A DNA stretch of 64,000 nt from Larix kaempferi (GCA_027924585.1 BSBM01000140.1:8481001-8545000); one strand, 5' to 3'. Positions 48,401-60,905 are shown, numbered from the stretch's first letter. Program-made: numbers and translations. Notes: a model not told the origin generated them from the letters alone.

Positions 48401-48859
48401 CGGACATACATCAGAATTCCACCAACAATGTCCCATTGCTGGAAAATTCCCAGCCTCACTTTGAAGACATTGGTGTTGGTATTTTGAAGGACTCCTCCAT
48501 CGTAGGGGTATTTTCGGAAGTTCCAGCCCTGATTTTTTCGATTAACATGATTTCGACAAGCACTTCTCTACCCTATGAATCTACTGACTCGTGGGTGATA
48601 CCGAGTTCGAAACCCTCTGCACCGATATGCCTTTGAACCAAAATTTAGCAACCTATCAGGCGATTCAGTCAGCTCCCAACTGGATTGACACAATTGACCA
48701 CCATCAGGTGGCAGGTTCATCGTCTCAAATCCTTTCATCCTTACCTTACAGTGACTCCCTTACACAGATTTTTCCTACAGATGAATCTATTATGGAGATC
48801 ATGAGTTTGGATGAACCCCCTTGGGAAGATCACCACCATAGGTCATCTTTCCCCACGAT

Positions 48860-50560
48860 TTGATCAATAGATCCCGATTATGAATTCATTGTTTCGCTGG
48901 ATGATGTCGAAACTAAGACTCTGGTACACACATATGATGTGTTCTCTGAAAGGAACTTAGCAAACATCATGGAGACCATCCCCATCAACATATCTGTGAA
49001 ACCTGGTGTCATGGAACATATCCATATCAGCAAAACATGCACTCCTACGGAGATAGAAATTTATACTTCCCTATTTAAAGAGTTTCACGACATTTTCGCT
49101 TGGAAATCTGAAGAAATGCCAAGGATAGACCCGTCCATTGTGGTACATTAAATTCAAGTCTATCCTGGATCCTGACCAGTCCGGCAGAAACTCCGACCCG
49201 TACATCCATGGAAAACGGCTGCCATAAAAGCGGAAGTTGAAAAAATGCTTCGTGTTGGGTTCATTTATCCTGTCCTGTTGACAGATTGGGTGTCTAACAT
49301 CATCCTTGTTGCAAAGAAATAGGGCATGATCAGGGTCTGTGTCAATTACAGATAGCTAAACAAGGCTTGTCCAAAGGACAATTATCCAACACCTATTGTT
49401 GACCAGATTATCGATAACTGTGTCGGGAGTGTCATCTTCTCGTTTATGGATGGCTTCTTCGGCTACAATCAGATAGAGATACTTTCTTCTGACCAGCATA
49501 AGACCGCCTCTATTTTCCCATGGGGGACCTTCGCATACCGCAAGTTACCCTTTAGTATCAAGAACGTCGGGGCCACCTTTCAACGAGCAATGTCATATGT
49601 GTTTCATGATATCAAACATGTTGTAGATCCATATCTGGATGACTTACCCGCTCATTTCGATACAAGAGAGGATCACCCAGAGCATCTGAGTGCCATTTTC
49701 TCACGATGCCACCACTAAAACATACATTTGAATCCACATAAATGTGTGTTCTGTGTAGAATTCAACAGATTGTTGGAATTCATCATTTCCAAGGATGGCA
49801 TATGCCTCAACCCCGCGAAGGTAGAAGCTATTTTAGCCCTTCCTTCATGCTCTAACATTCCAGAACTCTAGAGTTTGCAAGGGCATGCAAACATTTTACG
49901 CCACTTTGTCTACAACTTTGCTGAGATCACGAAGGACTACATGAGGCTTCTAAAGAAAGATATCCCGTTCTTTTGGGACGACGAAGCCCAAAGGTCATTT
50001 GACAATTTAAAGAAGGCCTTGACCAACGCTCCCGTCATTGAACCCCCCAACTATACACGGGACTTTATTCTATATCTCGCCACTTCCCTCACCACCATTG
50101 GCATGGTGCTGGTGCAAGAAGACGACAATGGTAAAGAACATGTGATTTATTACCTCAGTAGGAGTCTCTTAGACTCTGAAACCCATTATTCACATGTGGA
50201 GAAGTTGGCTCTGGCTATAGTCTTTGTTGTCCAGATATTTTGTCATTACATACTACTCAGGAAAGCTACCATAATTGCAAACTTCAACCCCATGTATTAT
50301 ATCCTAACACATCAAGTGTTAGGGGGGAAATACTCTCGCTAGATTGTGGTTCTCCAAGAATTTGACTTGGAATTTTCCAAGGCAAAGGCCAAGAAATCCT
50401 TAGTTTTCGTTGAGCTCATGTGTGCATTGCCCCGTGCCACTAACCAAACTAATCCCATCGATTCTCTTCCAGATGAATCTTTGTTTCTCATTGGCACGTC
50501 TGACCCTTGGTATGGAGATATCATTTTGTATCTCCAAACCCAACGCTTTCAACTGAACCT
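48860..50560 (+). pseudogene. G2 reverse transcriptase and Gypsy-type RNase H
   Basis: The RT starts around FKEFHDIFAWKSEEMPRIDP. It continues with a KAEVEKMLRVGF-type block, VCVNYRXLNKACPKDNYPTP, FMDGFFGYNQIEI, FPWGTFAYRKLPFSIKNVG and the catalytic YLDDLPAHF (about 49630). RNase H (about 49875-50340) shows FFWDDEAQRSFDNLKKALTN, the ILYLATSLTTIGMVLVQED region where the usual first Asp is Ala-Thr, and an SRSLLDSETHYSHVEKLALA block. Stops at 49149, 49321, 49355, 49717, 49870 and 50341 break it. Confidence 0.85.
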
Positions 50561-51752
50561 CAACTGACATGAATGTCGTTGTATTCGACATCATGCTAAA
50601 TATTACCTTATAGTTAGCGATACTCTTTATCGCCATGGTGTTGACTCCATCCTCCGATGTTGTCTAACTCTAGATGAGGCTGAACACATTCTTAATGAAT
50701 TCCACTCTAGAACATGTGGTGGTCATCTTTCTGGGATGGCTACAGCCCACAAAATTTTATGTGCAGGATACTTCTAGCCATCAATATTCAAGGACTGTAT
50801 CGAGACGGCCAAGAAATGTATTCCATGTTAATTCGTCCATAGTAAGAATCATTCACACCCTGCTCTACTCCATCCTGTTATTGTCGTCGGCCCCTTTGCA
50901 AAATGGGGTTTTGATTTTATGCATTGTAATCCTACTTCAGTCGGGGGGCATGGCTATGTCATAGTAGCCGTGGATTATTTCACTAAATGGGCTGAAGCGA
51001 TGCCCACTTACGCAGAGGATAGAAAAACAACCGCACTTTTCATATTCAACCATATCATTGCTATGTTCGGAGTTCCACAATCTATCCTGACTGATCATGG
51101 TTCCCATTTTAGGAACCACATGATTAATGAACTAAGCGCCAAATTGGGTTTTTGTCACGAAAACTCAACCCCATATTGCCCACAGGAGAATGGTCAAGTA
51201 GAGGCCATAAATAAGGTCTTGCAGTGAATGATCCAATGCATTGTAGGTACTAAGAAGTCAAATTGGCACTTAGCTCTTTTTTCTACTCTTTGGGCCTATC
51301 GAACCTCGGTAAAAAATGCAATTGGGTTTACACCATTTCAACTAGTGTATGGCCTAGAGGCTATATTACCAATTGAATGTGAAATTCCTTCACTGAAGCT
51401 AGCTGTCTAACTACTACCCAATACGACCTCCGAGGAGGAACGGTTTCTGTATCTATCCAAGCTAGATGAAACCCACCGCGACGCCGCATTGCCTAATGAA
51501 GCTCATAAAAAGCGCGTCAAATCCCAATATGATAAATCCGTCCAACCTTGGATCTTGAATGAAGGGGACTTAGCCCTTACCTATGACCAAATGCATGATA
51601 AGTTAGGGAAAGGAAAAATGGAATCTATGTGGTATGGTCCCTATGTCGTGAAATGCGTATTGGAGAAAGGATCTTACGAGCTTGTCAATTGTGATGGAGC
51701 ACAATTGGCACAACCTCGTAACAGGATGTACCTCAAGAGGTTCTACGCGTAG
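50561..51752 (+). pseudogene. G2 integrase
   Basis: The zinc-binding region is partly preserved (HSRTCGGHLSGMATAHKIL, about 50700-50760, then a broken CIPC). The core has GFDFMHCNP, VAVDYFTKWAEAMP, LTDHGSHFRNHM and CPQENGQVEAINKVLQ, so the D, D and E residues are present. The C-terminal part has TPFQLVYGLEAILPIE, DKSVQPWILNEGDLAL, and WYGPYVVKCVLEKGSYELV, ending YLKRFYA at 51752. A frameshift in the zinc region and stops at 51227 and 51410 interrupt it. Confidence 0.87.
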
Positions 51753-51873
51753 GATTATCCTACATGATACACCTTGTACATATGTACTTATCTTGTCTTT
51801 TTCATTTGTTTGTGTGTGTATGGATTCTATTTCGTATACCTTTATTTACCCTGACTTTTGCTTCTATGTGCAG

Positions 51874-52287
51874 ATGTCAGCTTACTAACAGTTCTCAGAT
51901 GGCGCTATCCGAAATACCCAAAACCTTTCTTCCACAGCATGGGTACTCTATTCCCCTGTCGACGAGTTGATATCCTCGGGTGGCATCTGCTTGGGCCCCG
52001 CAACCAACAACATTGCAGAGTACCATGCAGTCATCGGACTTCTAACTGAAATCACTTCCCTTGGGATCCGCACCTTTTCAGTCTACCTGGATTCCTAATT
52101 CACGGTATCCCATTTGAATCATGTCTACACTGTTCGCGATCCTACATTAACTTGATTATTCAGAAGAGTACGCCTCTTGGAGCGATCACTTGATTTCATT
52201 CAGTATCAACATATACCAAGAGAATTCAATATGGTAGTTGATTCATTGGCTAACTATATATTGGATTGGCATCTAGCTCATACATAA
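51874..52287 (+). pseudogene. G2 additional (archaeal-type) RNase H behind integrase
   Basis: One register from the ATG at 51874 gives FSDGAIRNTQ (first Asp), AWVLYSPVDELISSGGICLG, NNIAEYHAVIGLL (Glu), SVYLDS (Asp), RVRLLERSLDFIQYQHIPRE and VVDSLANYILDW (last Asp), then a stop. TAA at 51886, TAA after YLDS and a TGA inside DPTLT break it. The four acidic positions are present. It lies after integrase, not between the RNase H and integrase. A TGTGCAG acceptor ends just before the ATG. Confidence 0.8.
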
Positions 52288-52499
52288 AACATGTCATAAC
52301 AAATACACAAGTCGCTGTAAATAAACCAATCACAGAAATAGGTCCATATTTATATAAATCGCATACAATATTTTTTTCTGAGTACATATAATATAGTGTG
52401 TCAAAAAGAAAAAATTGGGCTCATGTCCCATACAAAAACTGTCTCTCAATCCTACATATCGTATACATGCCGCTAAAAATTATACTTCCTATATCCTAG

Positions 52500-53731
52500 T
52501 CATGAGGCTCGTCGTGCTCATGATAGCACACGACTGCTCTTGCCACACGGCGAATCAATCTACCAATCCGCTCAGGCACACCAATGGTATGCCTCTGAAG
52601 ATGATATGGTACGTCAGGTAGTCACATGGGAGGGACACCCATAGTCAATCCTCGTAGGTTCCGCTCTACATCACGGAGCCCCCTGCCTCCTCTTCATCCT
52701 CGTCGTCATCCTGGTGCTGGACCCCGCCTCGGTGCAGTGGTGAGTATCCCGCTGGCCTCCTCGGCCCGCGATCTGCATCATTACATATACATATGTCAAG
52801 TCGTTTTTGCACATTAAAAAACAAAAAAATAATTATATATTACAAAAAAATAATAAAAACATGTCTGTGAAGGCCATATACCTGACTCATCCCAATCATC
52901 ATCCTCCGGAAGTGCTAGGTCGATGTTTTCAAGGAATTACACCCCATCGTAGGGGTAGTCCTCAATCATAACAATCTGTTTCTCAAGCCACAAGAAGAAG
53001 TCCTCTCCGAAAGCTAATACTTGTGGCCCACCGAGCCACCAGACATAATCACTACACCTCGCCATCCGAGGCTCGGATGCAGGATGGATCGACATACTTA
53101 CTTGAGGATGAAAAAAATGCACCCTCTCCATGAAGAACATCACAAGGATGCTCCCATATCCAAACTGGCTAAAATCCCCATTCTTACACTTAGTGACTTG
53201 GTCCTTGATGTTTACTAGGACCCCCTCACACTAGTTGAACAGCTTTGGTTCCATGCACTCGACCGCATAGGTAATCTATGGTTTGGTAGCATTGTGAGCA
53301 CCCACACTTCCCGCCACACGCGCTATGGTGTATAGAATGGTTCTCAAAGGAAGTTTGGTCGCATCCGCAATGGGAACTTTCCCGCTCTTCTTGCGGGATC
53401 CTTGTCTGCAATAACGGGAAAGGTAGGCCTCCGTGGTCTCTTCCATGGTCTGATGCCTGGCCAAACTAACCCGTGCCCCTCTCTTGGAGAGACCGGTCAA
53501 GAAATAAATATCCTCGAGCTCTATCTCGAGAATGTGCTCTCCAAGACGGAAAGCGTGGATGTCACTGTCCCACATCTGAATGATGTAGTTTAATAGCTTT
53601 CCCTGCTTACGGATGCCCCTTTTTTTGAAGAATTTTAGTAAACCACATTCTCTTAGAACTGCAAGCATGGCATTGTCATTTAGGGCCACTATATCAACAT
53701 CTTCATTCTCTCTCTCTTTCCAGTCAGCCAT
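52500..53731 (-). pseudogene. Antisense plant-mobile-domain gene inside G2, with one intron
   Basis: Starting from the ATG at 53731 on -, exon 1 (52882-53731) encodes LNDNAMLAVLRECGLLKFF, LLNYIIQMWDSDIHAFRLGE, HILEIELEDIYFLTGLSKRG and later SILVMFFMERVHFF and RMARCSDYVWWLGG. This is the plant mobile domain (aminotransferase-like, PMD) pattern known from plant host proteins and from some Gypsy and MULE elements. In-frame stops lie at about 53273, 53231 and 52937. A GT-AG intron (52773-52881) leads to exon 2 with acidic DDDEDEEE, then in another frame RGLTMGVPP, LPDVPYHLQRHTIGVPERIG and RRVARAVVCYHEHDEPHD. The opposite orientation to the retroelement RNA means the intron is not removed during retrotransposition. 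Function in the element is unknown. Confidence 0.78.
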
Positions 53732-56168
53732 CTTCGCTCAAACAAGTTGCAAACTCCTACAAAATGGCAAAAGAAACAGTTGTCAGAAGGTGAAAGTCTG
53801 ATTTCATGCTCAACATGAGAAAACAATTTTGCATTTTTTATTTTCTCCGCATTTTCGTGCCTGGGTGGTCTCCTTGAATGCGAAAACTGGATATTTTCGC
53901 GCTCTCCCTTGAGGCCCTCGCCTCTCGACATGGAGAGGGCGCGAAAATATATGAGGGTGATTTTTTTCCCTACAAACCCTCCTAACTCGGAAAAAATGCC
54001 ATGAAATAGAGATATAAAAACATAAAATGAGAGATGCGCTCAAGAGCATCTACCTAGTTCAGACGACAGTCGAAACGGTGCCTTGGATCTCCGAATATTG
54101 CTGCTTGAAGATTTTCCCTCCACAAGGTGAAAATTCCTCTTTGGTTAAAAATAACCAAGTTAACTTGGGTAACTTCTTCTTTTATCCTCTCTTTATACAT
54201 GTTAAATGGCTATTTTTCTTATCATCTTATTTTAGAAACCTTTTTAGGTCAAATTCTTCATATATCTTAATTACTAATGTCCTATTTCCAAGTTTTTTTA
54301 ACCGATTTTGACAGGATCTCATATGTTGTTCACATTAGTTGTATGACACTTTTTTGACCTTCACTCGAGCTTACTTTATCTTTTTTGTGCTCTAGACCTA
54401 AACCTTAAAAATATTCCAAGCTCTTTTCACACCTAAGTCGTGCTTGTTAAAACCAAGGAAAATGGTGTCGAGGTTAGTCAACTTTACTCGTGCTCGTAAA
54501 ACGATGAGGAAAGTATCGTCTTAGTATTATTTTATTCCTTTTTAGGACTAAGACGATTAACTCACGAAAATGATCTTAGGAGTTCTCTTTAAGCTCTTTT
54601 TGGACTCCCTTGTTATGAAAAGATCGCCAAGTGCACTTGTCTCTTTCACACTTGCAAAAGTATTTGAAAGGACGTATATTCAGTGATAGGTTACGCCTTT
54701 TAGATTATTTACGAGAAAGGTATATCTCAGTCAACTTTTGACTGGGAGAGTTCTCTCAGAAGTTGTTTTACACTTTTTCGGGTTTGGGGGACTAACTTTA
54801 CGAAAAATTACATCTTGGAGTCTTCTTTAAGTTTTTAGACTATCTAAATATGAAAAAATGTCGAGTTTACCTTCGTTGGACTCATTAAAATTTCACATCG
54901 AAGGGCCCACGTTGGGATGAACCCATCCTTTCTCAGGTTCGTAAAACATGTGAGATTTGAGTCATCCGTCAGATGAGCTATACCGAGCATTTGTTATCCT
55001 ATTCAAGCTCGTAAAACAACAAAGAGGTACTCGTGAGTTATGATGGGGGAAAATGGGAAATGAGTCAATTTTACCCTTTTTGGTCGATTGAAGGTAGTCA
55101 CCAATGAACGTGGCATGCATCCACACCTTGTCTTCTTTTGGGTATTCAGTCCTTTCTGATAAGTTATAATCACAGTTATGAGTTGTCTCCTTGGTCTTGA
55201 GTCCACTCACCTTGTGGTTGTTCTTTGTTAATTAAATCCTTGCTGCCAAGCTCTACTTCATGCCATTCTATGTTCAAAGAATTAGTATTTCTTTGAGTCA
55301 TCCATTATGTTAAACCTTCCATTGTGTCAGTACATATCCTTTTAATCCATTGCTTCACATCTCTCTCATATCGATTTCATGTCGATGATGTGGAATTCAT
55401 TATAGCCCGCCTTCGACGAGTCTATTCTTGTCAACGCCAACTCACTATCCAAGAATTAGGCTTAGGGATCAACAATTAGTACCTTGGTACCTGCATGCGC
55501 TAATGGTAGGTTTCCTCGCATTCAAAAGTAGGTTTACATCATTGACCTCTGATCGATTGATCTCCCAGATGTTCGACGTCAACACACCTATTCACATTTC
55601 GTCGATATGTACTAGAGATACCTTGGGGATCATTGTCATCATTGGTGATTTCCCTCATACTTGTTAACAGCTTACATCATTGGCTGGTAATCAAGTAGTT
55701 TATGGCATGTTCGACTTCAAGACATTGTAATCACATGGTCAAATTCGTATCATTTTGGGATCAGGTAGAAGACCCTGGACATTCCTAATAGTATTTCCAC
55801 GTCCAGGTTGCGATGGCTATTATTGAGTCAGTCTCCACATAGACATCATGTTGATGACCTCAGTATTGTATTGTCACATAGATCCACTATTGTATTTGTC
55901 ATGGTTGTGTTATTATCGTCTCATGGATCTACGATTGTTCATAGTAGCCATGATTTGTCCGCAGTCTATATCATCTCAGTTCCCATGGATATGCAGTGTG
56001 TTGGTCGGAAGCCATGCTTTGATTCAGTTGTTCTGAGCATGGGTATGCCCACCTCGGTGGTATTTAACATCTTGTTTCCTTGCAGCTTCTCTCTGACTCC
56101 CTCAATGCTATCTCCGCACAATTTATTGGTAAAGTCTTTCGAGCATCAGTTTCTTCTGACCTCACACT
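53732..56168. other. Non-coding 3' region of G2
   Basis: This probably includes the promoter of the antisense gene (immediately right of 53731). GCTCGTAAAAC-like motifs recur near 54430, 54490, 54945 and 55010, and two diverged copies of a segment with GGAGTTCTCTTTAAG/GGAGTCTTCTTTAAG lie near 54570 and 54815. No supported gene is seen in either strand. Confidence 0.55.
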
Positions 56169-56180
56169 TTAGGGGGCATC
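56169..56180 (+). other. Polypurine tract of G2
   Basis: TTAGGGGGCATC lies directly before the TGTTATACC start of the 3' LTR. Confidence 0.8.
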
Positions 56181-56444
56181 TGTTATACCTCAAAGTTACA
56201 CTTCAAGCTTTAGTGTCGCATCTTTGTACCATGTGACCTAGCGACATTTGTCCCTAATGCATGTTACATGTTGTTGGTACCCTCCTTGGTCTCATCTGGA
56301 CACCTTGGAGACAAATCAAATTCTTCTTTGTTAAGGAAAAACCTAATAGGCCAAGTGTCACCCCATATTGACATTGTTTTCCTTGATTTTTGCGCCGTAC
56401 ACATCTCCCAAGACGCGAAAAACCCATATTTTCGCACTCTACAT
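56181..56444 (+). repeat. 3' LTR of G2, first piece
   Basis: It aligns with the first ~264 bases of the 5' LTR (TGTTATACCTCAAAG onward) and breaks at TACAT where the Copia element was inserted. The LTR resumes at 61492. Confidence 0.93.
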
Positions 56445-56972
56445 TGTTGGTTGTGGAGCCAGATCTTCTAGTCTCATGGATGATATTGTCTCAGCTGTGC
56501 ACCTCAGAGGACTGTACACTCATTCCCCAACCTTGGGGTTTGGGGGCGGAGCCCCCGTGAATGGGGGTTCGGGGGCAACGGCCCCAAGAAAAAAATTTGG
56601 GGTTGTTTTCGCCAACAATTTTCAGGCCCATGGTTTTGGGTAACTCGTGGTATTTCCCCATTGTATTTCCCTTATAAAAGAAAGACATTTTAATACGGCT
56701 AGGGTTGATGTATTAGGTATTATGCATTCTAAATATCTATGAGATCGAGAGGAGAGACTATGAGACAATGAAGAGGAAGTGCAGTGGCTGTGCTGCAGGT
56801 TGCATCCCTTCACTTTGCTGGATGGTATAATAATAAGGACTGGCAACTTCAGTTTGGACGTAGCCCATCTTGGTGAACCACGATATATATGTGTCTCTCT
56901 TGTAATGTGTATGTGTGATTATATTTGCATTTCTGTTTATTGTTATTGCTCTGCGATCCTGTTTTTCTAACA
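56445..56972 (+). repeat. 5' LTR of C1 (528 bp), followed by primer site
   Basis: It runs TGTTGGTTGTGGAG to TTTTTCTAACA. TGGTATAAGAGCC follows at 56975, an iMet-like primer site with changes. The LTR contains a G/C-rich stretch (about 56535-56590) with GGGGGCGGAGCCCCC, absent from the 3' LTR. Confidence 0.92.
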
Positions 56973-57047
56973 ATTGGTATAAGAGCCAAAGGTCTATTTG
57001 GCAGATAAACTCGCAAGAAGCTAGGGTTTCTGGTTCGAGTGGGAGAA

Positions 57048-57991
57048 ATGGCGGAAGAAGGAAAGTTTAAGGTCGAGAAGTTTAATGGAAAAAAATTCCA
57101 GTTATGGAAAATGAAAATGGACAATCTGTACCAGAAGGATCTATTCCTACCGTTGGGAGGAAGAGCAAAGCAGCCAGCAGCTATGAAGGACGAAGAATGG
57201 GAGGTTCTTGACAGAAAGGCTCTGGGAACAATACGACTGAGCCTGGCTCGTCGGCGGCTTTCAATATCTCAAAAGAAACGACAACGGAGGGTTTGATGAG
57301 CGCACTGGGTAAGCTGTATGAAAAAACCTCGGCCTCCAATAAGGTATTTCTAATGAAGCATTTATTTAATATGAAGATATCTGAAGGTGGATCTGTTACT
57401 GATCATTTAAATGAATTTAATACGGTTACAAATCAACTAATTTTTGTAAGTGTAAACTTCTATGATGAGGTTAGGGCTCTTATAATCTTGTGTTCATTTC
57501 CAGAAAGATGGAATAGCTTGGTCATGGCTGTAAGTAACTCTGTCTCTGGTTCAAACACCTTGAAATTTGATGACGTTATTGGTGTTATTATTAGTGAGGA
57601 AATGCGAAGAAAAAGCACAGGTGAGACATCAGGTAATGCATTAACCATGGAGAGCAGGGGAAGACAAAAGGAGAGAGGAAAGAGCCAAGGTAATCATGGC
57701 AAGTCTAAAATGGGCAGAGCCAAGTCCAGATTGGGAAAGATAGAGAAAGGACATCTGAAGAAAGACTGCAGATCTCTAAACAATAAAGGAGATGCACAAC
57801 AGGAAACTACCCAGGAAGCAAATGTAGCAGGTGATGTGTTACAAGATGCTTTGATTCTTGCATTAGATAATACTAGTGATTATTGGGTAGTAGATTCAGG
57901 GGCTTCATGTCATGCTACACCCCATACGAAATATTTTCATGATTATGTTCCAGGAAATTTTGGACATGTTTTATTAGGTGATGATGAGTAA
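57048..57991 (+). pseudogene. C1 gag and protease start
   Basis: I choose ATG 57048 (GGAGAAATGG context) as start. It reads KVEKFNGKKFQLWKMKMDNL, then a frameshift near 57250 moves the frame to LMSALGKLYEKTSA, VTDHLNEFNTVTNQL and SFPERWNSLV. The zinc knuckle keeps only the KGHLKKDC half; the first two Cys are replaced (KSRLGKIE). Protease begins DYWVVDSGASCHATP with the catalytic DSGA intact. The frame is closed by TAA at 57989. Confidence 0.88.
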
Positions 57992-59308
57992 TGTAAAATT
58001 GTTGGAATGGGTAAGACATGGATAAAAGTTAAGAATGGAATTGATTGGTTGTTGAAAGATGTAAGGCATATTCCTGCTATGTAAAGAAATCTTATCTCAA
58101 CATGGCAGTTGGGAGATGGCAACTGTCTATCTACATTTGAAGAAAAGTGGTGGAAGATCACTAAAGGATAAATGGTGATAGGAAAAGGAGAGAGGGTAGG
58201 TACGTTGTATTTATGTCCTCATAATACTGACCATTCTATCTCTTTAGATTCCACAGGAACAGATGCAGCATTGTGGCATCATAGGCTTGGCCACATGAGT
58301 GAGAAGGGGATGCAGATTCTCCACTCAAGGAATTTGCTGCCAGATTTGAAGCAGATAAGTTTGGAATTCTGTGAGAACTGTGTTTATGGAAAACAGAAGA
58401 GAGTCAGATTTCTCAGGGTTGGGAAACAGAAGAAGAATGAAAATTTAGAGCTTGTGCATACAGATGTATGGGGACCGGCTCAGGTACAATCTCTTGGTGG
58501 CTCTCATTATTATGTTACATTTATTGATGATGCAACTAGTAAAACTTGGGTTTATTGCATTAAACAAAAATCTGATGTGTTTGCTACTTTTAAGAAGTGG
58601 AAAGCTTTGGTTGAGAATGACACAGGAAAAAGGTTGCAGTGTCTTAGATCTGATAATGGAGGTGAGTACTACGACAAGGAGTTTGATAGTTATTGTTCAT
58701 ACAAGGGGATTCATAGAGAGAAGACAGTCCCAGGAACACCACAAGAAAATGGTGTGTCTGAAAGGATGAACAGAAGGATCATGGAGCGTGCAAGGTGTAT
58801 GAGATTGCATGCAGGGTTTCCCTTACAGTTTTGGGAGGATGCTGTAAACACTATTATTTATTTAATAAACATAGGACCTTCAAGTGCTTTGGATGGTGGT
58901 ATTCCAGAGAAGGCATGGACATGTAAAAAGGTAAACTACTCATTTCTGAGAACGTTTGGTTGTGAAGCATTTGTCCATATTGATAAAGATAATAGAACAA
59001 AGCTTGAAGCTAAATCCAAGAAATGTACCTTTATTGGATATGGGGTTGATGATTTTGGTTATCGCTTATGGGATTATGAAAATAACAAAATCATTAGGAG
59101 TAGAGATGTGATATTCAATGAAAAGGTCATCTATAAAGATCATTTGCAGGGAAAGAAACAGGAAAAGGAAAACACAGAGTACATAGTACTTGATGAAATT
59201 GAAGAAAATGAAGTTCCAAAGGTGCCAGAAAATCAAGAACAGCAGCAAGTACCTGAAACTCCTGCAACCGCAAGAAGATCTACTAGGTTAAGTAGAATCC
59301 CTGAATGA
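57992..59308 (+). pseudogene. C1 protease end and integrase
   Basis: The gag frame continues through TAA stops at 57989, 58082 and 58169 (VRHIPAM, then NLISTWQLGDG). The integrase has the HHCC finger (LWHHRLGHMSEKGM and FCENCVYGKQ), catalytic Asp in HTDVWGP, second Asp in LRSDNGGEY and Glu in TPQENGVSERMNRR. The downstream GKQKR/FGCEAFVHI and SRDVIFNE blocks are typical Copia. It ends at a TGA (59306-59308), probably a C-to-T change of an Arg codon, and RT follows in the same frame. Confidence 0.92.
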
Positions 59309-60376
59309 TACTCTCCTTCAATGTATTATTTATTGATGACCGATGCTGGTAAACCAGAGTGTTACGAAGAAGCAATGCAGGTGGAAACTAGAAAGAAGTG
59401 GGAGCAAGGCATGAATGAGGAGATGGACTCATTGGTAGGAAACCAGACTTGGGATTTGGTTCAGTTGCCTGCTGGTAAAAGAGCATTGCATAACAAATGG
59501 ATTTACAGGTTGAAGGAAGAAGAAGGAGGTAAGAAGAGGTACAAGGCGAGACTTTTTGTAAAGGGGTTTGCACATAAGAAAGGTATAGATTTTGATGAAA
59601 TATTTTCTCCTGTTGTTAAGATGACTTCAATTAGGACTATCTTAAGTCTATTGGTGGTAGAAGATTTGCATCTTGAACAGTTAGATGTAAAAACAGCCTT
59701 TCTCCATGAAGATTTGGAGGAAGGGATATATATGCAACAACCACAAGGGTATGAGGTCAAAGGGAAGGAGGATTTGATATGCAGGTTGAAGAAGAGCTTG
59801 TATGACTTGAAGCAAGCTCCAAGGCAGTGGTATTTAAAATTTGATAGGTTTCTAACAGAACAAGGTTATGTTAGATGTCATTCTGACCACTATGTTTATT
59901 TCAAGAGGCTAGATAATGGAAGTTATATTATCTTGTTATTGTATGTGGATGACATGCTTGTTGCAGGGTCTAACATGCAGGATATAAATGTGCTCAAAGG
60001 GAAGTTAGCTAATTCATTTTCTATGAAGGATTTGGGTGCTGCAAAGCAAATCCTTGGTATGAGAATAACAAGAGACAGGAAAAATCGCAAATTGACATTG
60101 TCTCAGGGTGAGTACATACAAAAGGTGTTGGAGAGGTTCAAAATGCAGAATGCAAAACTAGTTAATACACCTTTGGCCAGCCATTTCAGTCTAAGTAAAG
60201 AAATGTGTCCCAAGACACAGGAAGAGACAGATTACATGTCCAAGATTCCCTATCAATCAGCAGTTGGTAGCTTGATGTATGCCATGGTGTGCACAAGACC
60301 AGATATTGCACATGCAGTGGGAGTTGTGAGTAGATATATGAACAATCCAGGTAAAGAACATTGGAAGGCAGTATAG
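59309..60376 (+). pseudogene. C1 reverse transcriptase
   Basis: The frame continues from integrase without shift. It contains YSPSMYYLLMTDAG, NKWIYRLKEEEGGKKRYKAR, LEQLDVKTAFLHEDLEEGIY, SLYDLKQAPRQWY, the catalytic LLLYVDDMLVAG and QSAVGSLMYAMVCTRPDIA. A TAG at 60374-60376 after HWKAV interrupts the RT-RNase H junction. The YVDD motif is intact and length is normal for the domain. Confidence 0.94.
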
Positions 60377-60905
60377 TGGATTCTCAGGTATTTGAGAGTT
60401 ACTACCACTCAGGAATTATGTTTTGGAGGTTCGGACACTGTTCTACAGGGATATGTTGATGCAGATATGGCAGGTGATAAGGATGGCAGGAGGAGCACCA
60501 CAAGGTATTTTTTTACTGTAGGTGGAACAACAGTAAGTTGGATTTCGAAATTGCAAGGTTGTTGCACTTTCAACAATGGAAGCAGAGTATGTTGCTATTA
60601 CAGAGGCTAGTAAAGAAATGATATGGTTGCAGAGGTTTATGGAGGAAGTGGGTAAGAAGAAGAATAAGGATAGCAAGTTGTATAGTGACAGCCAGAGTGC
60701 CATTCATATTGAAAAGAACTCAGCATTCCATTCCAGGACTAAACATATACATCTCAAGTACCATTTCATACGCTCTGTTCTGAAAGATGAACTGTTGAAG
60801 CTGGAAAAGATACATACTAGCCAGAATCCTGCAGACATGTTCACAAAGGTAGTGACCAAAGATAAACTGAGTTCCTGCTCGGTTTCAGTTGGCCTTCTAG
60901 CATGA
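60377..60905 (+). pseudogene. C1 RNase H with a frameshift
   Basis: It continues WILRYLRVTTTQELCFGG and YVDADMAGDKDGRRSTTRY, then shifts frame near 60555 after SKLQG. It resumes as MEAEYVAITEASKEMIWLQR, LYSDSQSAIHIEKN, RTKHIHLKYHFIR and NPADMFTK, ending at 60905. All catalytic motifs are recognizable, split over two frames. The purine-rich AAGTGGGATAT (60981-60991) before the 3' LTR is the likely polypurine tract. Confidence 0.92.
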
